Source: Allobranchiibius huperziae
Lineage (GTDB): Bacteria > Actinomycetota > Actinomycetes > Actinomycetales > Dermatophilaceae
Direction of reading: 5' to 3'
Assembly: GCF_013410455.1 (NCBI RefSeq)
Contig: NZ_JACCFW010000001.1
Span: 2,682,929 to 2,746,928, forward strand
Length of the DNA stretch: 64,000 bases
The notes below the pieces were generated by a model. It had not been told where the DNA came from. It did no database searches and saw only the letters and a program-made list of their open reading frames with translations. Of this stretch, positions 23,955-34,179 are shown piece by piece; position 1 is the stretch's first letter, and every line of letters begins with the position of its first letter. A program made the position numbers and the translations under genes.

Positions 23955-25555
23955 CAGTAGGCTCCCGTTCCACGTATCACGGCACGCACCGTGCGCCAGA
24001 GGATCTGCACGTCGAGGAACATCGACCAGTTGTCGACGTACCGGAGGTCGAGTCGAAGCGACTCGTCCCAGGACAGGTCGCTGCGCCCGCTCACCTGCCA
24101 GAGTCCCGTCAGCCCCGGCTTGACCCGAAGTCGTCGGACCGCGTCCGCGCCATAGCCGTCGACCTCGGACCGCAGGGGTGGCCGCGGGCCCACGATCGAC
24201 ATGTCGCCGTGCATGACGTTGACCAGCTGTGGCAGCTCATCGAGTGAGAACCGCCGCAGCACCTTGCCGATCGGGGTGACCCGAGGGTCGTGCCGACGCT
24301 TGAAGAGCACCCCGTTGCCGTCGTCGCCATCGATGCGCACCATCGCCAGTTGGTGCTCGGCGTCGGGCACCATCGAGCGGAACTTCAACATGGTGAAGTC
24401 CTTTCCATCGATCCCCACCCGCGTCTGCCGGTAGAACACCTGGCCGCCGTCGCGGACCTTGATGAACACGGCGACGAGCAGGAGCAGGGGTGACAGGAGA
24501 ACGACCAGCAGCCCCCCGACCACCCGGTCGAAGAGCGCCTTGCTCGCCGCGTTGAGACCGTGCAGTGCCGGTCGCTCGATGTGCAGTAACGACAGATTCG
24601 CCGCCGGCCGGATCGACATGCGCGGTCCGGTCACCTCGACCACCCCGGGAGACACGACCAGCTCGATACCGAGGTCGTCCAGCTCCCAGGACAGGCGTCG
24701 CAGTTCGATCCCGTCGAGGTCGGAGGGGCTGGCCACCACGACGACGTTCGCGGCGTACTTGCGCGCGACCTGGACCGTCTCGTGCACCGACCCCTCCCGA
24801 TGGACGCCGCCGACCGTGTCGACGGTGTCCCCGGTGCAGATCGCGACGGGACGGATGCCGTGCTGGGTCTCGCGGTGCAGGTCGGCGACCAGGTTGCGCA
24901 CGGCATGGTCCTGCCCTGCCACCACGGCACGCTGACACGCGAGTCCCTGCCACCTGGCCCGGTAGAGCTGCCTGCGCAGCGCGAACCGCGCCACGAGCGA
25001 CGTGCCCAGGAGTGTCGGGAAGTAGACGAGGACGAAGAAGCGCGACAGGTAGGGACGGTCGACGTAGATCGCGTAGGACACGAACGCCGACAACGCCAGC
25101 AGGCGGATCGCAGCGGAGATCAGCGCCCGGTACTCCTCGGCTCCGATCCCGAGATAGCGACGCTCGTAGCCGTGGCACACCGTGACCGTGCCCACCCAGG
25201 CGAACGGGCTGAGAACGAGGAGCACCACGTACGGCAGCGGGATGGGATCGCGCAGTGGGACCGCCCCGGAGACCGCCACGGCGGCGACGCCGCACACGAT
25301 CGCGCAGAGCACATCGACCACGAGCGTCGCCGCGAGATACGGCCTCGACCAGTCCTGGGCGCGCGCACGCTCGATGGGAACGGCGAGCGCGGTGCCTGCG
25401 CCCCACGCCCCGGCGACCGCCGGCCCGTCCACTGTGACGGGCGCCGGCGCGGGCATCGGGATCGGGGAGACCGCTTCGAGGTCGCTCACGGAAGGGTGCA
25501 CGACGCCCGAATCTGCGAAATCGGTCACGACCCTCCCATCAGGTGGTCCGAACAT
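23954..25555 (-). CDS. Polyprenyl-phosphate sugar-phosphate transferase (EPS initiating enzyme)
   Basis: Predicted protein of 533 residues from ATG 25555; the frame is open further upstream to 25714, but no conserved sequence supports that. Four to five hydrophobic helices lie in the first half (roughly residues 80-210), followed by a Rossmann-like cytoplasmic region. A further helix at about 345-370 leads into the catalytic domain: KALFDRVVGGLLVVLLSPLL, then GQVFYRQTRVGIDGKDFTMLKFRSM, SLDELPQLVNVMHGDMSIVGPRP and KPGLTGLWQVSGRSDLSWDE. These are the hallmark blocks of the WbaP/CpsE family, which moves a sugar phosphate from a UDP-sugar to undecaprenyl phosphate. It is the first gene of the minus EPS operon and commits the repeat unit to the lipid carrier. 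Confidence 0.94.
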   Translation of the reverse strand: MFGPPDGRVVTDFADSGVVHPSVSDLEAVSPIPMPAPAPVTVDGPAVAGAWGAGTALAVPIERARAQDWSRPYLAATLVVDVLCAIVCGVAAVAVSGAVPLRDPIPLPYVVLLVLSPFAWVGTVTVCHGYERRYLGIGAEEYRALISAAIRLLALSAFVSYAIYVDRPYLSRFFVLVYFPTLLGTSLVARFALRRQLYRARWQGLACQRAVVAGQDHAVRNLVADLHRETQHGIRPVAICTGDTVDTVGGVHREGSVHETVQVARKYAANVVVVASPSDLDGIELRRLSWELDDLGIELVVSPGVVEVTGPRMSIRPAANLSLLHIERPALHGLNAASKALFDRVVGGLLVVLLSPLLLLVAVFIKVRDGGQVFYRQTRVGIDGKDFTMLKFRSMVPDAEHQLAMVRIDGDDGNGVLFKRRHDPRVTPIGKVLRRFSLDELPQLVNVMHGDMSIVGPRPPLRSEVDGYGADAVRRLRVKPGLTGLWQVSGRSDLSWDESLRLDLRYVDNWSMFLDVQILWRTVRAVIRGTGAY

Positions 25556-25934
25556 GGGTGATGCCAAGCCCTTACGGCTGGTCAAGTTCGAAAGAGCATT
25601 CCACCTACGGCCCGATGGGAGCGCAGCTCTGCTATGATCCGCGGCCGCTTGCAAAATATCGCGTATGGAGGTCCCCGGCGCCGCTCGGTGTGGTATGCGC
25701 CCACTTCGGGCCACACAGGGTGCGGCTCGCGATTTAGGGAGCGAGGGGAAGATGGAGGAGCCGCAGAGCCACTCGGCCTCCTCCTACGATGCGCGTCGGC
25801 GCAGTGCGGGCCCATTCGAGAGGTGTGGTGACCGCAGCGCCGACAACCCTCCTGGGCCGACGCAGGCGAACGTCTGAAGTGACCGCATCGCCGACAACCC
25901 CCACACGGCCGACGTTGGCCGACCTAGGAAAGTT
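25556..25934. other. Intergenic region upstream of the EPS minus operon, with direct repeat
   Basis: 379 bp without a convincing gene. It must contain the promoter of the sugar-phosphate transferase operon on the minus strand; a GATATT around 25655-25660 is a possible -10, but no -35 is clear. On the plus strand TGCTATGAT at 25630-25638 is an extended -10 match that leads into no good gene; the 70-codon frame from 25665 lacks recognisable features. A 35-nt imperfect direct repeat is listed separately. Confidence 0.5.
25828..25913. repeat. Imperfect direct repeat, period 51 bp
   Basis: GTGACCGCAGCGCCGACAAC starting at 25828 recurs as GTGACCGCATCGCCGACAAC at 25879, followed in both copies by a C-rich stretch and GGCCGACG. 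The copies are about 35 nt each. It lies upstream of the EPS minus operon and downstream of the epimerase gene; a tandem protein-binding site or a decayed repeat are both possible. Confidence 0.6.
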
Positions 25935-26858
25935 TCAGTTGGTCCACCACGTGACGGTGGCCGCAAGGCCCTCGTCGAGGGACTCGGGCTCGATGTCGGG
26001 GAAGAGTTGCAGCAGAGTGTCGTTGGCAGCTCGCGAGTGCTTCACGTCGCCGATCCGACCGGGCACGTGCTCCACCTGCGGATGTGCGCCGGCGGCACGC
26101 CCGATGGCCGACACCAGGTCGTTGATCGAGGTCTGCGTGCTGTAGGCGAGGTTGACCGGCTCGGGGTGCCAGACGCCGCGTTCGACCGCGGCCAGCAGCA
26201 CCCGGCACACCGTCGCGACGAAGAGGAAGTCGCGGGTCTGCTCCCCGTCGCCCTCGATGCGCAGGGGGCGCCCGGCCAGGGTCGCGTCGAGGAAGGCCGG
26301 GATCACGGCGGCGTACGCGTGATCGGCCCGCTGGCCCGGCCCGTAGACGTTGAACGGGCGGAAGACCAGCGTCTGCAGGCCGTAGGACTGCTGCGCGGCC
26401 AGCAGGTACTGCTCCCCGCTCAGCTTGCTCGCGCCGTAGGGCGACATCGGCCGCACCCAGTCGCGCTCGCCGATCGGGGTGGCCGGGTTCGCGCCGTACA
26501 CCGCGGAGGAGGAGAAGAACACCACGTGCCGGACACCGGCGGCGCGTGCCGCCTCGATCAGGCCGACGGTGCCGGTGACGTTGACCTCGTTGCAGCGCAC
26601 CGGATCTTGCACGCTGGAGGGCACGCTTCCGATCGCCCCGAGGTGCACGATGTGCTCGACGCCCGCGACCGCACCGGCCAGCACCTCGGGGTCGGTCAAC
26701 GACCCGATGACCACCTCGGCCTGGACGTCACCCAGGTTGTCGCGCAACCCCGTCGAAAGGTCGTCGAGCACCCGCACGGTGTGCCCCGCCGCGAGCGCCG
26801 CCCGGGTGAAGTTGGAGCCGATGAAGCCCGCTCCCCCGGTGACCAGGATCGTTGCCAA
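25935..26858 (-). CDS. NAD-dependent epimerase/dehydratase (sugar-nucleotide epimerase type)
   Basis: Predicted protein of 307 residues, usual for extended SDR sugar-nucleotide epimerases. ILVTGGAGFIGSNF at the N-terminus is the NAD-binding GxxGxxG loop; SSSAVYG near residue 116 and YGASK near 141 supply the Ser and the Tyr-x-x-x-Lys catalytic residues. FRPFNVYGPGQ and a GDGEQTRDF motif are typical of UDP-glucose 4-epimerase-like enzymes. It starts with TTG four bases after the icd stop, so it may be cotranscribed with icd, yet its product (such as UDP-galactose or UDP-GalNAc) would feed the EPS locus beside it. Exact sugar unknown. Confidence 0.9.
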   Translation of the reverse strand: MATILVTGGAGFIGSNFTRAALAAGHTVRVLDDLSTGLRDNLGDVQAEVVIGSLTDPEVLAGAVAGVEHIVHLGAIGSVPSSVQDPVRCNEVNVTGTVGLIEAARAAGVRHVVFFSSSAVYGANPATPIGERDWVRPMSPYGASKLSGEQYLLAAQQSYGLQTLVFRPFNVYGPGQRADHAYAAVIPAFLDATLAGRPLRIEGDGEQTRDFLFVATVCRVLLAAVERGVWHPEPVNLAYSTQTSINDLVSAIGRAAGAHPQVEHVPGRIGDVKHSRAANDTLLQLFPDIEPESLDEGLAATVTWWTN

Positions 26859-26862
26859 CGGC

Positions 26863-28083
26863 TCAGCCGGCCATGGCCTTCTGCAGGTTCTCGTCGATCG
26901 CGCCGAGGAACTCCTGCGTCGTCAGGTAGGGCTGGTCCTTGCCGATCAGCAGGGCCAGGTCCTTGGTCATCTTGCCCTCTTCGACGGTCTCGATGCAGAC
27001 GCGCTCGAGGGTGTCGGCGAAGGCGGTGACCTGCGGGGTCTCGTCCATCTTGCCGCGGTAGGAGATGCCGCGGGTCCAGGCGAAGATCGACGCGATCGGG
27101 TTGGTCGACGTCGGCTTGCCCTGCTGGTGCTGCCGGTAGTGCCGGGTGACCGTGCCGTGCGCGGCCTCCGCCTCGACGGTCTTGCCGTCGGGGGTCATCA
27201 GCACCGAGGTCATCAGGCCGAGGGAGCCGAATCCCTGCGCCACCGTGTCGGACTGGACGTCACCGTCGTAGTTCTTGCAGGCCCACAGGTAGCCGCCCTC
27301 CCACTTCAGGGACGCCGCGACCATGTCGTCGATCAGCCGGTGCTCGTAGGTGATGCCCAGCGCGTCGAACTTCGCCTTGAACTCGTTGTCGAAGATGCGC
27401 TGGAAGATGTCCTTGAACTGACCGTCGTAGGCCTTGAGGATCGTGTTCTTGGTCGACAGGTAGACCGGCACCTTGCGGTCCAGGCCGTAGGTGAGCGAGG
27501 CGCGCGCGAAGTCCTCGATCGACTTGTTGTAGTTGAACATCCCCATTGCGACGCCGCCGTCGTCGCCGTACTTGGCGACCTCGTACGTCGTCTCCTTGCC
27601 GCCACCCTCGGGCGTGAAGGTGATGGTCACGGTGCCGGCGCCGGGCACCTTGAAGTTCTGCGCCTTGTACTGGTCGCCGTGCGCGTGACGGCCGATGATG
27701 ATCGGCTTGGTCCAGCCCGGCACCAGCCGCGGGATGTTGCTGATGATGATCGGCTCGCGGAAGATCACGCCGCCGAGGATGTTGCGGATCGTCCCGTTGG
27801 GGCTGCGCCACATCTCCTTGAGACCGAACTCCTCGACGCGCGCCTCGTCCGGGGTGATCGTCGCGCACTTCACGCCGACGCCGTACTGCTTGACGGCGTT
27901 CGCGGAGTCGACGGTCACCTGGTCGTTGGTCGCGTCCCGGTTCTCGATGCCCAGGTCGTAGTACTTCAGGTCCACGTCCAGATAGGGATGGATCAATCGG
28001 TCCTTGATGAACTGCCAGATGATGCGCGTCATCTCATCACCGTCGAGTTCGACGATGGGGTTCTTGACCTTGATCTTCTCCAT
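26863..28083 (-). CDS. icd: NADP-dependent isocitrate dehydrogenase
   Basis: Predicted protein of 406 residues, the length of homodimeric type II NADP-IDH. Conserved blocks: [19 protein letters not shown] at the N-terminus, the [12 protein letters not shown] phosphate-binding loop near residue 94, [30 protein letters not shown] and [20 protein letters not shown] with the metal-binding Asp residues, and [11 protein letters not shown] near 308. It oxidises isocitrate to 2-oxoglutarate with NADP+ in the TCA cycle. ATG 28083 has GAGGAG 11 nt upstream. The epimerase gene starts 4 nt after it. Confidence 0.97.
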   Translation of the reverse strand: MEKIKVKNPIVELDGDEMTRIIWQFIKDRLIHPYLDVDLKYYDLGIENRDATNDQVTVDSANAVKQYGVGVKCATITPDEARVEEFGLKEMWRSPNGTIRNILGGVIFREPIIISNIPRLVPGWTKPIIIGRHAHGDQYKAQNFKVPGAGTVTITFTPEGGGKETTYEVAKYGDDGGVAMGMFNYNKSIEDFARASLTYGLDRKVPVYLSTKNTILKAYDGQFKDIFQRIFDNEFKAKFDALGITYEHRLIDDMVAASLKWEGGYLWACKNYDGDVQSDTVAQGFGSLGLMTSVLMTPDGKTVEAEAAHGTVTRHYRQHQQGKPTSTNPIASIFAWTRGISYRGKMDETPQVTAFADTLERVCIETVEEGKMTKDLALLIGKDQPYLTTQEFLGAIDENLQKAMAG

Positions 28084-28196
28084 GCGGGCGGTAGCTCCTC
28101 GAGGGACGGTGTGTCGTCGGGCGGCCCGTCGCGGATGGGAACTGGGCCGCCCTGCGAGAGTATCGCGGGGCGGCCCGTTGGCCGGAATCGGTGGGG

Positions 28197-28589
28197 TTAG
28201 CCCACGGTATGGACCGCGTCGGCGACGATGGTGAGGACGATCCGTTGCTGGTCGCGACCGCCGTACCAGGGATAGGGCCGACCGGTGTAGCGCTGCGACA
28301 GCGCCTCGATGTGCTCGACCGCGCCATCGGTGCTCATGGACACGACCCGTCCGCGCACCTCGAAGTATCGCCACGGCTGCTGAGGGTCGGAGACGGCCAC
28401 TGCCACCCGGGGATCGCGCTGCACGTTGCGGACCTTCTGGAAACCGACGACCGTGTTGACCAGGACGTGTTCGCCGTCGGTGTCGACCCACGTCTGGGTG
28501 ATCTGCGGGCCGCCGTCCGGCATGAGCGTGGTGACGAAACACGGGCTGGGCGCACGCAGCAGAGCGAGCAGTTCAGCGGGCAGGTCCAT
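28197..28589 (-). CDS. PPOX-class (pyridoxamine-oxidase-like) F420/flavin oxidoreductase
   Basis: Predicted protein of 130 residues, the size of single-domain split-barrel proteins. [20 protein letters not shown] near residue 18 and [19 protein letters not shown] near 48 are typical of the PPOX family, whose actinobacterial members often use F420 and sometimes FMN or heme. [11 protein letters not shown] continues the barrel. Substrate unknown. It is divergent from mdh, with a 188-nt region between the two starts, and lies 113 nt upstream of icd on the same strand. Confidence 0.85.
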   Translation of the reverse strand: MDLPAELLALLRAPSPCFVTTLMPDGGPQITQTWVDTDGEHVLVNTVVGFQKVRNVQRDPRVAVAVSDPQQPWRYFEVRGRVVSMSTDGAVEHIEALSQRYTGRPYPWYGGRDQQRIVLTIVADAVHTVG

Positions 28590-28777
28590 GTCGGCTCCTC
28601 GGCGGGGTGTCGTCCTGGGGTCAGCCTAGGGACGGGCGCGTCCGTCGTCCGGCATCCCCTCTCGGCCATCGCCCGCAGGCCGTTTCGGCCCGCAAACCCG
28701 CGCTGCTACCGTCGAAGTCATTCACTGGGCGCGCCCTTCTGCGCGTGCCCGCCGTCCACACGAAGGGGTTCCCACCC

Positions 28778-29767
28778 GTGAGCACCACGCCCGTCAAGGT
28801 CGCCGTCACCGGCGCCGCCGGCCAGATCGGCTACAGCCTGCTTTTCCGCATCGCGAGCGGCGCGCTCTTCGGGGCCGACACCCCGGTCGAGCTGCGGCTG
28901 CTGGAGATCACCCCGGCGCTGAAGGCGCTGGAGGGCGTGGTCATGGAGCTGGACGACTGTGCGTTCCCGACGCTCGCCGGCGTGCAAATCGGCGACGACC
29001 CCAACACGATCTTCGACGGCGTGAACCACGCGCTGCTGGTGGGCGCCCGTCCGCGCGGACCCGGCATGGAGCGCGGCGACCTGCTCGAGGCGAACGGCGG
29101 CATCTTCGCCCCGCAGGGCAAGGCACTGAACTCCGTTGCGGCAGATGACATCCGGGTCACCGTGACCGGCAACCCGGCCAACACCAACGCGCTCATCGCC
29201 ATGTCGAACGCCCCCGACATCCCCAAGGAGCGCTTCTCCGCGCTGACCCGTCTGGACCACAACCGCGCCATCTCGCAGCTGGCCGCCAAGACCGGCGCAT
29301 CCGTGACCGACATCAAGAAGATGACGATCTGGGGCAACCACTCCGCCACCCAGTACCCCGACCTCTTCCACACGCTCGTCGGTGGCCGCGTCGCCGCCGA
29401 GGTGGTGAACGACCAGCAGTGGCTGGAGTCGACCTACATCCCGACCGTCGCCAAGCGCGGCGCAGCGATCATCGACGCGCGCGGCTCGTCCTCGGCCGCG
29501 TCCGCCGCGTCGGCGACCATCGACCACGTGCACGACTGGGCCGCCGGCACCCCCGCCGACGACTGGGTGTCGATGTCGGTCTGCTCCGACGGTTCGTACG
29601 GCGTGCCCGAGGGCCTCATCTCCTCCTTCCCTGTCACCGTCGCCAACGGCACGTGGTCGATCGTCCAGGGCCTGGAGATCGACGACTTCTCCCGCGGCAG
29701 GATCGACGCCACCGTCAAGGAGCTCGGCGAGGAGCGCGACGCGGTCAAGGGTCTCGGCCTGATCTGA
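28778..29767 (+). CDS. mdh: Malate dehydrogenase
   Basis: Predicted protein of 329 residues; GTG 28778 has GAAGGGG 9 nt upstream. [19 protein letters not shown] is the NAD-binding loop of the cytosolic-type (group MDH1-like) malate dehydrogenases. [20 protein letters not shown] near residue 90 is the mobile active-site loop with the substrate-binding Arg residues, LTRLDHNRA near 155 holds the catalytic Asp, and [12 protein letters not shown] near 186 the catalytic His. It oxidises malate to oxaloacetate in the TCA cycle, next to icd and not far from gltA. A strong hairpin follows the gene. Confidence 0.97.
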   Translation: MSTTPVKVAVTGAAGQIGYSLLFRIASGALFGADTPVELRLLEITPALKALEGVVMELDDCAFPTLAGVQIGDDPNTIFDGVNHALLVGARPRGPGMERGDLLEANGGIFAPQGKALNSVAADDIRVTVTGNPANTNALIAMSNAPDIPKERFSALTRLDHNRAISQLAAKTGASVTDIKKMTIWGNHSATQYPDLFHTLVGGRVAAEVVNDQQWLESTYIPTVAKRGAAIIDARGSSSAASAASATIDHVHDWAAGTPADDWVSMSVCSDGSYGVPEGLISSFPVTVANGTWSIVQGLEIDDFSRGRIDATVKELGEERDAVKGLGLI

Positions 29768-29784
29768 CCCACCGCTCCACGACG

Positions 29785-29816
29785 AAGGCCCGGCGCGAGC
29801 GATCGCGCCGGGCCTT
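29785..29816. terminator. Hairpin terminator between convergent mdh and DUF3017 gene
   Basis: Perfect 14-bp stem: AAGGCCCGGCGCGA at 29785-29798 and its complement at 29803-29816, with a 4-nt loop and TCGTAT after it. It lies between two genes that face each other and can act on both strands; the T-tract is short. Confidence 0.85.
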
Positions 29817-29829
29817 TCGTATATGCGTC

Positions 29830-30087
29830 TCAGATCTTGACGACGGCGAAGATCACGACGACCGCCAGCGCGAAACTGCACAGCGTCAGGACATCGACCA
29901 TCCGCGAGCGCACGGCGAGGCCGTCGGTGACCGACGCGGGCAGGAGACGCAGGAACGCGGCGAGCAGGAGCACGACCGCGAGCGCGTACCCGCCGGCACG
30001 CAACGACCCGAAGTAGGCGATGAGCAACGCCACGACGCTGGCCAGCGCGATGGTCCACCAGGCGGGACCGAGGCGCGCGGGCTTCAT
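29830..30087 (-). CDS. DUF3017 small membrane protein
   Basis: Predicted protein of 85 residues with three hydrophobic segments (about residues 10-28, 33-50 and 62-84) and a short basic N-terminus ([11 protein letters not shown]). This size and topology, together with placement behind folD, match the actinobacterial DUF3017 family. Function unknown. The start overlaps the folD stop codon (30084-30087, ATGA), so it is translated with folD. Confidence 0.85.
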   Translation of the reverse strand: MKPARLGPAWWTIALASVVALLIAYFGSLRAGGYALAVVLLLAAFLRLLPASVTDGLAVRSRMVDVLTLCSFALAVVVIFAVVKI

Positions 30088-30938
30088 CGAAGCCGGCGCT
30101 CGGCCGCCTCGACGACGTTGACCAGCAGCATCGCGCGCGTCATCGGCCCGACACCCCCGGGGTTCGGCGACACGTGACCGGCGACCTCGGCGACATCGGC
30201 CGCGACGTCGCCGGCGATCTTGCCGTCGACCCGCGAGACACCGACGTCCAGGACGGCCGCGCCCGGCTTGACCATGTCGGCGGTGACCAGGTCGGGCACC
30301 CCCGCGGCGGCCACGACGACGTCCGCGGTGCGCACGATCGAGGCCAGGTCACGCGTGCCGGTGTGGCACAGCGTGGCCGTGGAGTTCTCGGTACGGCGGG
30401 TCAGCAGCAGCCCTAGCGGCCGGCCCACGGTCAGCCCGCGCCCGATGACCACCACGTGCGCGCCGGCGAGCGGCACCTCGTAGCGGCGCAGCAGCTCGAT
30501 GACGCCGATCGGCGTGCACGGCAGGGGGCCGCTCTCCCCGAGGACGAGCTTGCCCAGGTTGAACGGGTGCAGCCCGTCGATGTCCTTGTCGGGGTCGACT
30601 CGCGACAACAGCGCGAATTCGTCCAGACCCGTGGGCTGTTGGACCAGAAACCCGGTGCAGTCGGGGTCGGCGTTGAGCTCGTCGATGACGGCTTCGACCT
30701 CGGCCTGCGTGGCGCCGGCGGGCAGGTCGCGACGGATGGAGTTGATGCCGATCTTGGCGCAGTCGCGGTGCTTGGCGCCGACGTACCAGTGGCTGCCCGG
30801 GTCATCGCCGACGAGGACGGTACCGAGCCCCGGAGTGACGCCGCGCGCCTTCAGGGCCTCGACGCGCACCCGCAACTCGTCCATGATCGTCGCCAGGGTG
30901 GCCTTGCCGTCCATCACGATCGCCGTCACGGCGGACAT
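30084..30938 (-). CDS. folD: Methylenetetrahydrofolate dehydrogenase / cyclohydrolase
   Basis: Predicted protein of 284 residues, full length for FolD. Signatures: a [14 protein letters not shown] segment holding the active-site Tyr and Lys near residue 52, [14 protein letters not shown] near 95 and [18 protein letters not shown] near 165 in the NADP-binding region. The C-terminus has [18 protein letters not shown]. It interconverts 5,10-methylene-, methenyl- and 10-formyl-tetrahydrofolate for purine synthesis; purN and purH, which use 10-formyl-THF, lie 1 to 3 kb away. It is divergent from the GNAT gene at 31000 and leads the DUF3017 gene. Confidence 0.96.
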   Translation of the reverse strand: MSAVTAIVMDGKATLATIMDELRVRVEALKARGVTPGLGTVLVGDDPGSHWYVGAKHRDCAKIGINSIRRDLPAGATQAEVEAVIDELNADPDCTGFLVQQPTGLDEFALLSRVDPDKDIDGLHPFNLGKLVLGESGPLPCTPIGVIELLRRYEVPLAGAHVVVIGRGLTVGRPLGLLLTRRTENSTATLCHTGTRDLASIVRTADVVVAAAGVPDLVTADMVKPGAAVLDVGVSRVDGKIAGDVAADVAEVAGHVSPNPGGVGPMTRAMLLVNVVEAAERRLR

Positions 30939-30999
30939 CCTCGCACGGGCGCCTAGGCGAGCGGGGTCTGGTCACGGGCGCCCGGTAACGTCACCGATC

Positions 31000-31458
31000 G
31001 TGAGCTGGACCGTCCGCACCGTGGCCTACACCGATCCCGACGCGCAGACCCTCATCCGCGAGCTCGACGACGACATGACCGCGCGGTACGGCGGCGTCGA
31101 TGCGACGCCGGTGGCGCCCGACCAGTTCGCGCCGCCCGTCGGCACGTTCGTGGTCGCCGCCGACGAACGCGGCCTGATCGGCTGCGCCGGGCTGCGTGCG
31201 GCGAGCGCCGGCGACGTGGAGCTGAAGCGGATGTACGTGCGTGCGTCGCGGCGTCGCGAGGGGCACGCGGCGCGCCTGCTCGGCGTACTGGAGGAACGGT
31301 CGCGGGCCCTGGGGTTCACCCGGCTGATCCTCGAGACCGGGACGGCGCAGCCGGAGGCGATGGCGCTCTACGAACGCCTCGGCTACGACGCGATCCCCGG
31401 CTTCGGCTACTACAAGGACGAGCCGCTCTCCCGCTGTTACGCCAAGCGCCTCACCTGA
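31000..31458 (+). CDS. GNAT family N-acetyltransferase
   Basis: Predicted protein of 152 residues from GTG 31000. There is no Shine-Dalgarno box, but GGTAACGT just upstream could be a -10 for a leaderless transcript. LKRMYVRASRRREGHAARLL near residue 77 contains the acetyl-CoA-binding R-x-x-G/A-x-A-like motif A, and LILETGTAQPEAMALYERLGY near 107 the later strand and helix of the fold. The substrate is unknown. It converges on the YjbQ gene with a 10-nt gap. Confidence 0.85.
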   Translation: MSWTVRTVAYTDPDAQTLIRELDDDMTARYGGVDATPVAPDQFAPPVGTFVVAADERGLIGCAGLRAASAGDVELKRMYVRASRRREGHAARLLGVLEERSRALGFTRLILETGTAQPEAMALYERLGYDAIPGFGYYKDEPLSRCYAKRLT

Positions 31459-31468
31459 GCGGCCGGCT

Positions 31469-31873
31469 TCAGCCGGGCAGCACCGACAGACGCACCTGGC
31501 GGACGGGGTTGTCGACGTTGAGGTCGACCAGGCAGATGCTCTGCCAGGTGCCGAGCGCCAACTGACCGTCGACGATCGGCACCGTCGCGTACGGCGGGAT
31601 CAGCGCCGGCATCACATGCGAGCGCCCGTGGCCCTTGCTGCCGTGCTGATGGATCCACCGGTTGTCGGCGGGCAACAGGTCCCGCAGCGCGTGCAGCAGG
31701 TCCTCGTCGCTGCCCGCGCCGGTCTCCAGGATCGCGACGCCGGCCGTGGCGTGCGGGACGAAGACGTGCAGCAGTCCCGAGTCCACCCCGCGCAGGACTC
31801 CCTCGCACTGCCGGGTGATGTCCAGGACGACCTCGCCATCGCCGGTGCGGATCTCGATCGTCTCGGTCTGCAT
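31469..31873 (-). CDS. YjbQ/UPF0047 family protein
   Basis: Predicted protein of 134 residues, standard for the family; ATG 31873 is chosen because the family begins here, although the frame is open further upstream inside purH. GLLHVFVPHATAGVAILE near residue 33, DEDLLHALRDLLP, and HGSKGHGRSHVMPALIPP near 76 carry the conserved His and Glu residues, and LGTWQSICLVDL near 106 closes the fold. Family members have been linked to a thiamine-phosphate synthase activity; their true role is unclear. It starts 16 nt after the purH stop, so it probably lies in the purN-purH operon. Confidence 0.9.
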   Translation of the reverse strand: MQTETIEIRTGDGEVVLDITRQCEGVLRGVDSGLLHVFVPHATAGVAILETGAGSDEDLLHALRDLLPADNRWIHQHGSKGHGRSHVMPALIPPYATVPIVDGQLALGTWQSICLVDLNVDNPVRQVRLSVLPG

Positions 31874-31889
31874 GACCCCATCCTCCCGC

Positions 31890-33500
31890 TCAGTGCGCGA
31901 AGTGGCGGGTGCCCGTGAAGTACATCGCGATGCCCGCCGCCTGCGCCGCGTCGATGACCGACTGGTCGCGCATCGACCCGCCCGGTGCCACGACCGCGAT
32001 GACGCCGGCGTCGATGAGCACCTGCAGCCCGTCCGGGAACGGGAAGAACGCGTCGGATGCGGCGACCGCGCCGCGCGCCCGCTCGGCGCCCGCACGGTTC
32101 ACCGCGAGGTAGCAGGAGTCGACCCGGTTGACCTGGCCCATGCCGATGCCGACGGATGCGCCGTTGCGCGCCAACATGATCGCGTTGGACTTGACCGCCC
32201 TGATCGCGCGCCACGCGAACTGCAGGTCGCGCGCGATGTCCTCCTCGACCGGATCGCCGGACACCAGCCGCCACGAGGCGAACTGGTCGCCTCCGACGAC
32301 CTTGCCGGCGTCGTCGTGCACGATCGCGTCGACGTTGTCGGAGTGCTGCATGAGCATGCCGCCGGAGATGTGCCGGATCTCGCCCACCTGCTCACGCGGG
32401 TCGGCCAGCAGCAGCCGGATGTTCTTCTTGCCCTTCAGGATCTCCAGCGCCTCGGGATCGAAACCGGGCGCGACGACGACCTCGGTGAAGATGTCCTTCA
32501 CCGTGTCCGCCATCTCGGCCGTGACGTCGCGGTTGGTGGCGATGACCCCGCCGAACGCCGACGTCGGGTCGCAGTCGTGTGCTCGCCGGTGCGCATCGGC
32601 GATGTCGCTGCCCACCGCGATCCCGCACGGGTTGGCGTGCTTGATGATCGCCACCGTCGGCGCCCCGCCATGGTCGTACGCCGCCCGGTGAGCCGCGTCG
32701 GCGTCGACGTAGTTGTTGAAGGACATCTCCTTGCCGTGCAGCAGTTCCCCCTGTGCCAGACCCGGCGAGGGCAGGAAACCGTCGTAGTAGAGCGCCGCCG
32801 CCTGGTGCGGGTTCTCGCCGTACCGCAGCGCGCGCGCCTTGTCGTACGTCGCGCCGACCCACGCCGGGAAGCCCTCACCGTCGCTGGTGTCGGTGAGCAC
32901 ATTGCCCATCCACGACGCCACGGCCACGTCATATGTCGCGGTGTGCACGAACGCCTCCGCCGCGAGCCTCTGACGCTCGCCCAGCGTGAACCCGCCCGCG
33001 CGGACGGCCGCCAGCACCTCGTCGTACGTCGTGGGGTCCGTCACCACGGCGACCGAGCGGTGGTTCTTGGCCGCACCGCGCACCATGGACGGGCCGCCGA
33101 TGTCGATCTGCTCGACACACTCGGCCTCGCTCGCGCCGGAGCCGACCGTGTCGGTGAACGGGTAGAGATTGGAGATCAGCAGGTCGAACGGCTCGATCTC
33201 CAGATCGGCCAGTTGCGCCACATGCGAGGGGTTCTCGATGTCGGCCAGCAGCCCTGCGTGAACCTTCGGGTGCAATGTCTTGACCCGCCCGTCCAGGCAC
33301 TCGGGGAAGCCGGTCAGGTCCTCGACCGCCGTCACCGGCACGCCGAGGTCGGCGATCAGGCGCGCGGAACCGCCGGTCGAGACGAGCGCGACGCCCGCAT
33401 CGTGCAGGCCGCGCACCAGCGCCTCGAGACCGGTCTTGTCGTAGACCGACACCAACGCCCGGCGGATGGGGCGTCGGCGTTCGTTCGCGTGCTGTGTCAC
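31890..33500 (-). CDS. purH: Bifunctional AICAR formyltransferase / IMP cyclohydrolase
   Basis: Predicted protein of 536 residues with a GTG start that overlaps the purN stop by 4 nt. The N-terminal IMP cyclohydrolase domain has [32 protein letters not shown] and [15 protein letters not shown]. The AICAR formyltransferase domain has [16 protein letters not shown] near residue 230, [16 protein letters not shown], and the catalytic [12 protein letters not shown] near 290. It catalyses the last two steps of IMP synthesis. Confidence 0.97.
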   Translation of the reverse strand: MTQHANERRRPIRRALVSVYDKTGLEALVRGLHDAGVALVSTGGSARLIADLGVPVTAVEDLTGFPECLDGRVKTLHPKVHAGLLADIENPSHVAQLADLEIEPFDLLISNLYPFTDTVGSGASEAECVEQIDIGGPSMVRGAAKNHRSVAVVTDPTTYDEVLAAVRAGGFTLGERQRLAAEAFVHTATYDVAVASWMGNVLTDTSDGEGFPAWVGATYDKARALRYGENPHQAAALYYDGFLPSPGLAQGELLHGKEMSFNNYVDADAAHRAAYDHGGAPTVAIIKHANPCGIAVGSDIADAHRRAHDCDPTSAFGGVIATNRDVTAEMADTVKDIFTEVVVAPGFDPEALEILKGKKNIRLLLADPREQVGEIRHISGGMLMQHSDNVDAIVHDDAGKVVGGDQFASWRLVSGDPVEEDIARDLQFAWRAIRAVKSNAIMLARNGASVGIGMGQVNRVDSCYLAVNRAGAERARGAVAASDAFFPFPDGLQVLIDAGVIAVVAPGGSMRDQSVIDAAQAAGIAMYFTGTRHFAH

Positions 33501-34117
33501 GGGATCTGGACCTTTCGTCCGTTGACGGTGAAACCTTCGCGGGCCATCCGGCCCACGTAGTCCACGAGCTGGGGGCGCTCGACGGACTTGATGCGCTCGG
33601 TGAGCGCGTCGACCGTGTCGTCGCCGTGCACCGGCACGGTGGCCTGGGCCACGATCGCGCCGGTGTCGACGCCCTCGTCGACCACGAAGAGGGTGGCGCC
33701 CGATACCTTCACGCCGTACTCCAGCGCATCGGCGGGGCCGTGGATGCCGGGGAAGCTGGGCAGCAGCGCGTTGTGGCTGTTGAGGTAGCGACCGCCGTAC
33801 CGCGCCAGGAACCGCTCGCCCACCAGCTTCAGGAAGCCCGCGGACACCACCAGGGCCGGGTCGTACGCCGCGACCATGTCGGCCAGTTCGGCGTCCCAGG
33901 CCTGCCGGTCGGGGAAGTCGCGCACCCGGCAGACGAAGGTCGCGATCCCGGCGCGTTCGGCACGGGCGAGGCCCTCGATGTCGGGGCGGTCGGCGCCGAC
34001 GGCCGCGATCCGCACGCCGTACGCGGGGTCGGCGGTCGCGTCGATCAGGGCCTGCAGGAGGGTGCCAGACCCGGAGACGAGCACCACGATGGACACCGGT
34101 GCAGCGGCTACGGACAC
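33497..34117 (-). CDS. purN: Phosphoribosylglycinamide formyltransferase
   Basis: Predicted protein of 206 residues from GTG 34117; a later GTG in the same frame is possible. [19 protein letters not shown] is the N-terminal phosphate-binding loop. [22 protein letters not shown] near residue 115 holds the catalytic Asn and His, and [19 protein letters not shown] near 140 the conserved Asp of the formyl-folate site. It transfers a formyl group from 10-formyl-THF to GAR in purine synthesis. The stop overlaps the purH start, as in many actinobacteria. Confidence 0.95.
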   Translation of the reverse strand: MSVAAAPVSIVVLVSGSGTLLQALIDATADPAYGVRIAAVGADRPDIEGLARAERAGIATFVCRVRDFPDRQAWDAELADMVAAYDPALVVSAGFLKLVGERFLARYGGRYLNSHNALLPSFPGIHGPADALEYGVKVSGATLFVVDEGVDTGAIVAQATVPVHGDDTVDALTERIKSVERPQLVDYVGRMAREGFTVNGRKVQIP

Positions 34118-34179
34118 GATGAGCAGGCTACCGGGTGGCGTGGGGGCCTCCCGACCGCGCACCAGCGCGGGCGATCGCC

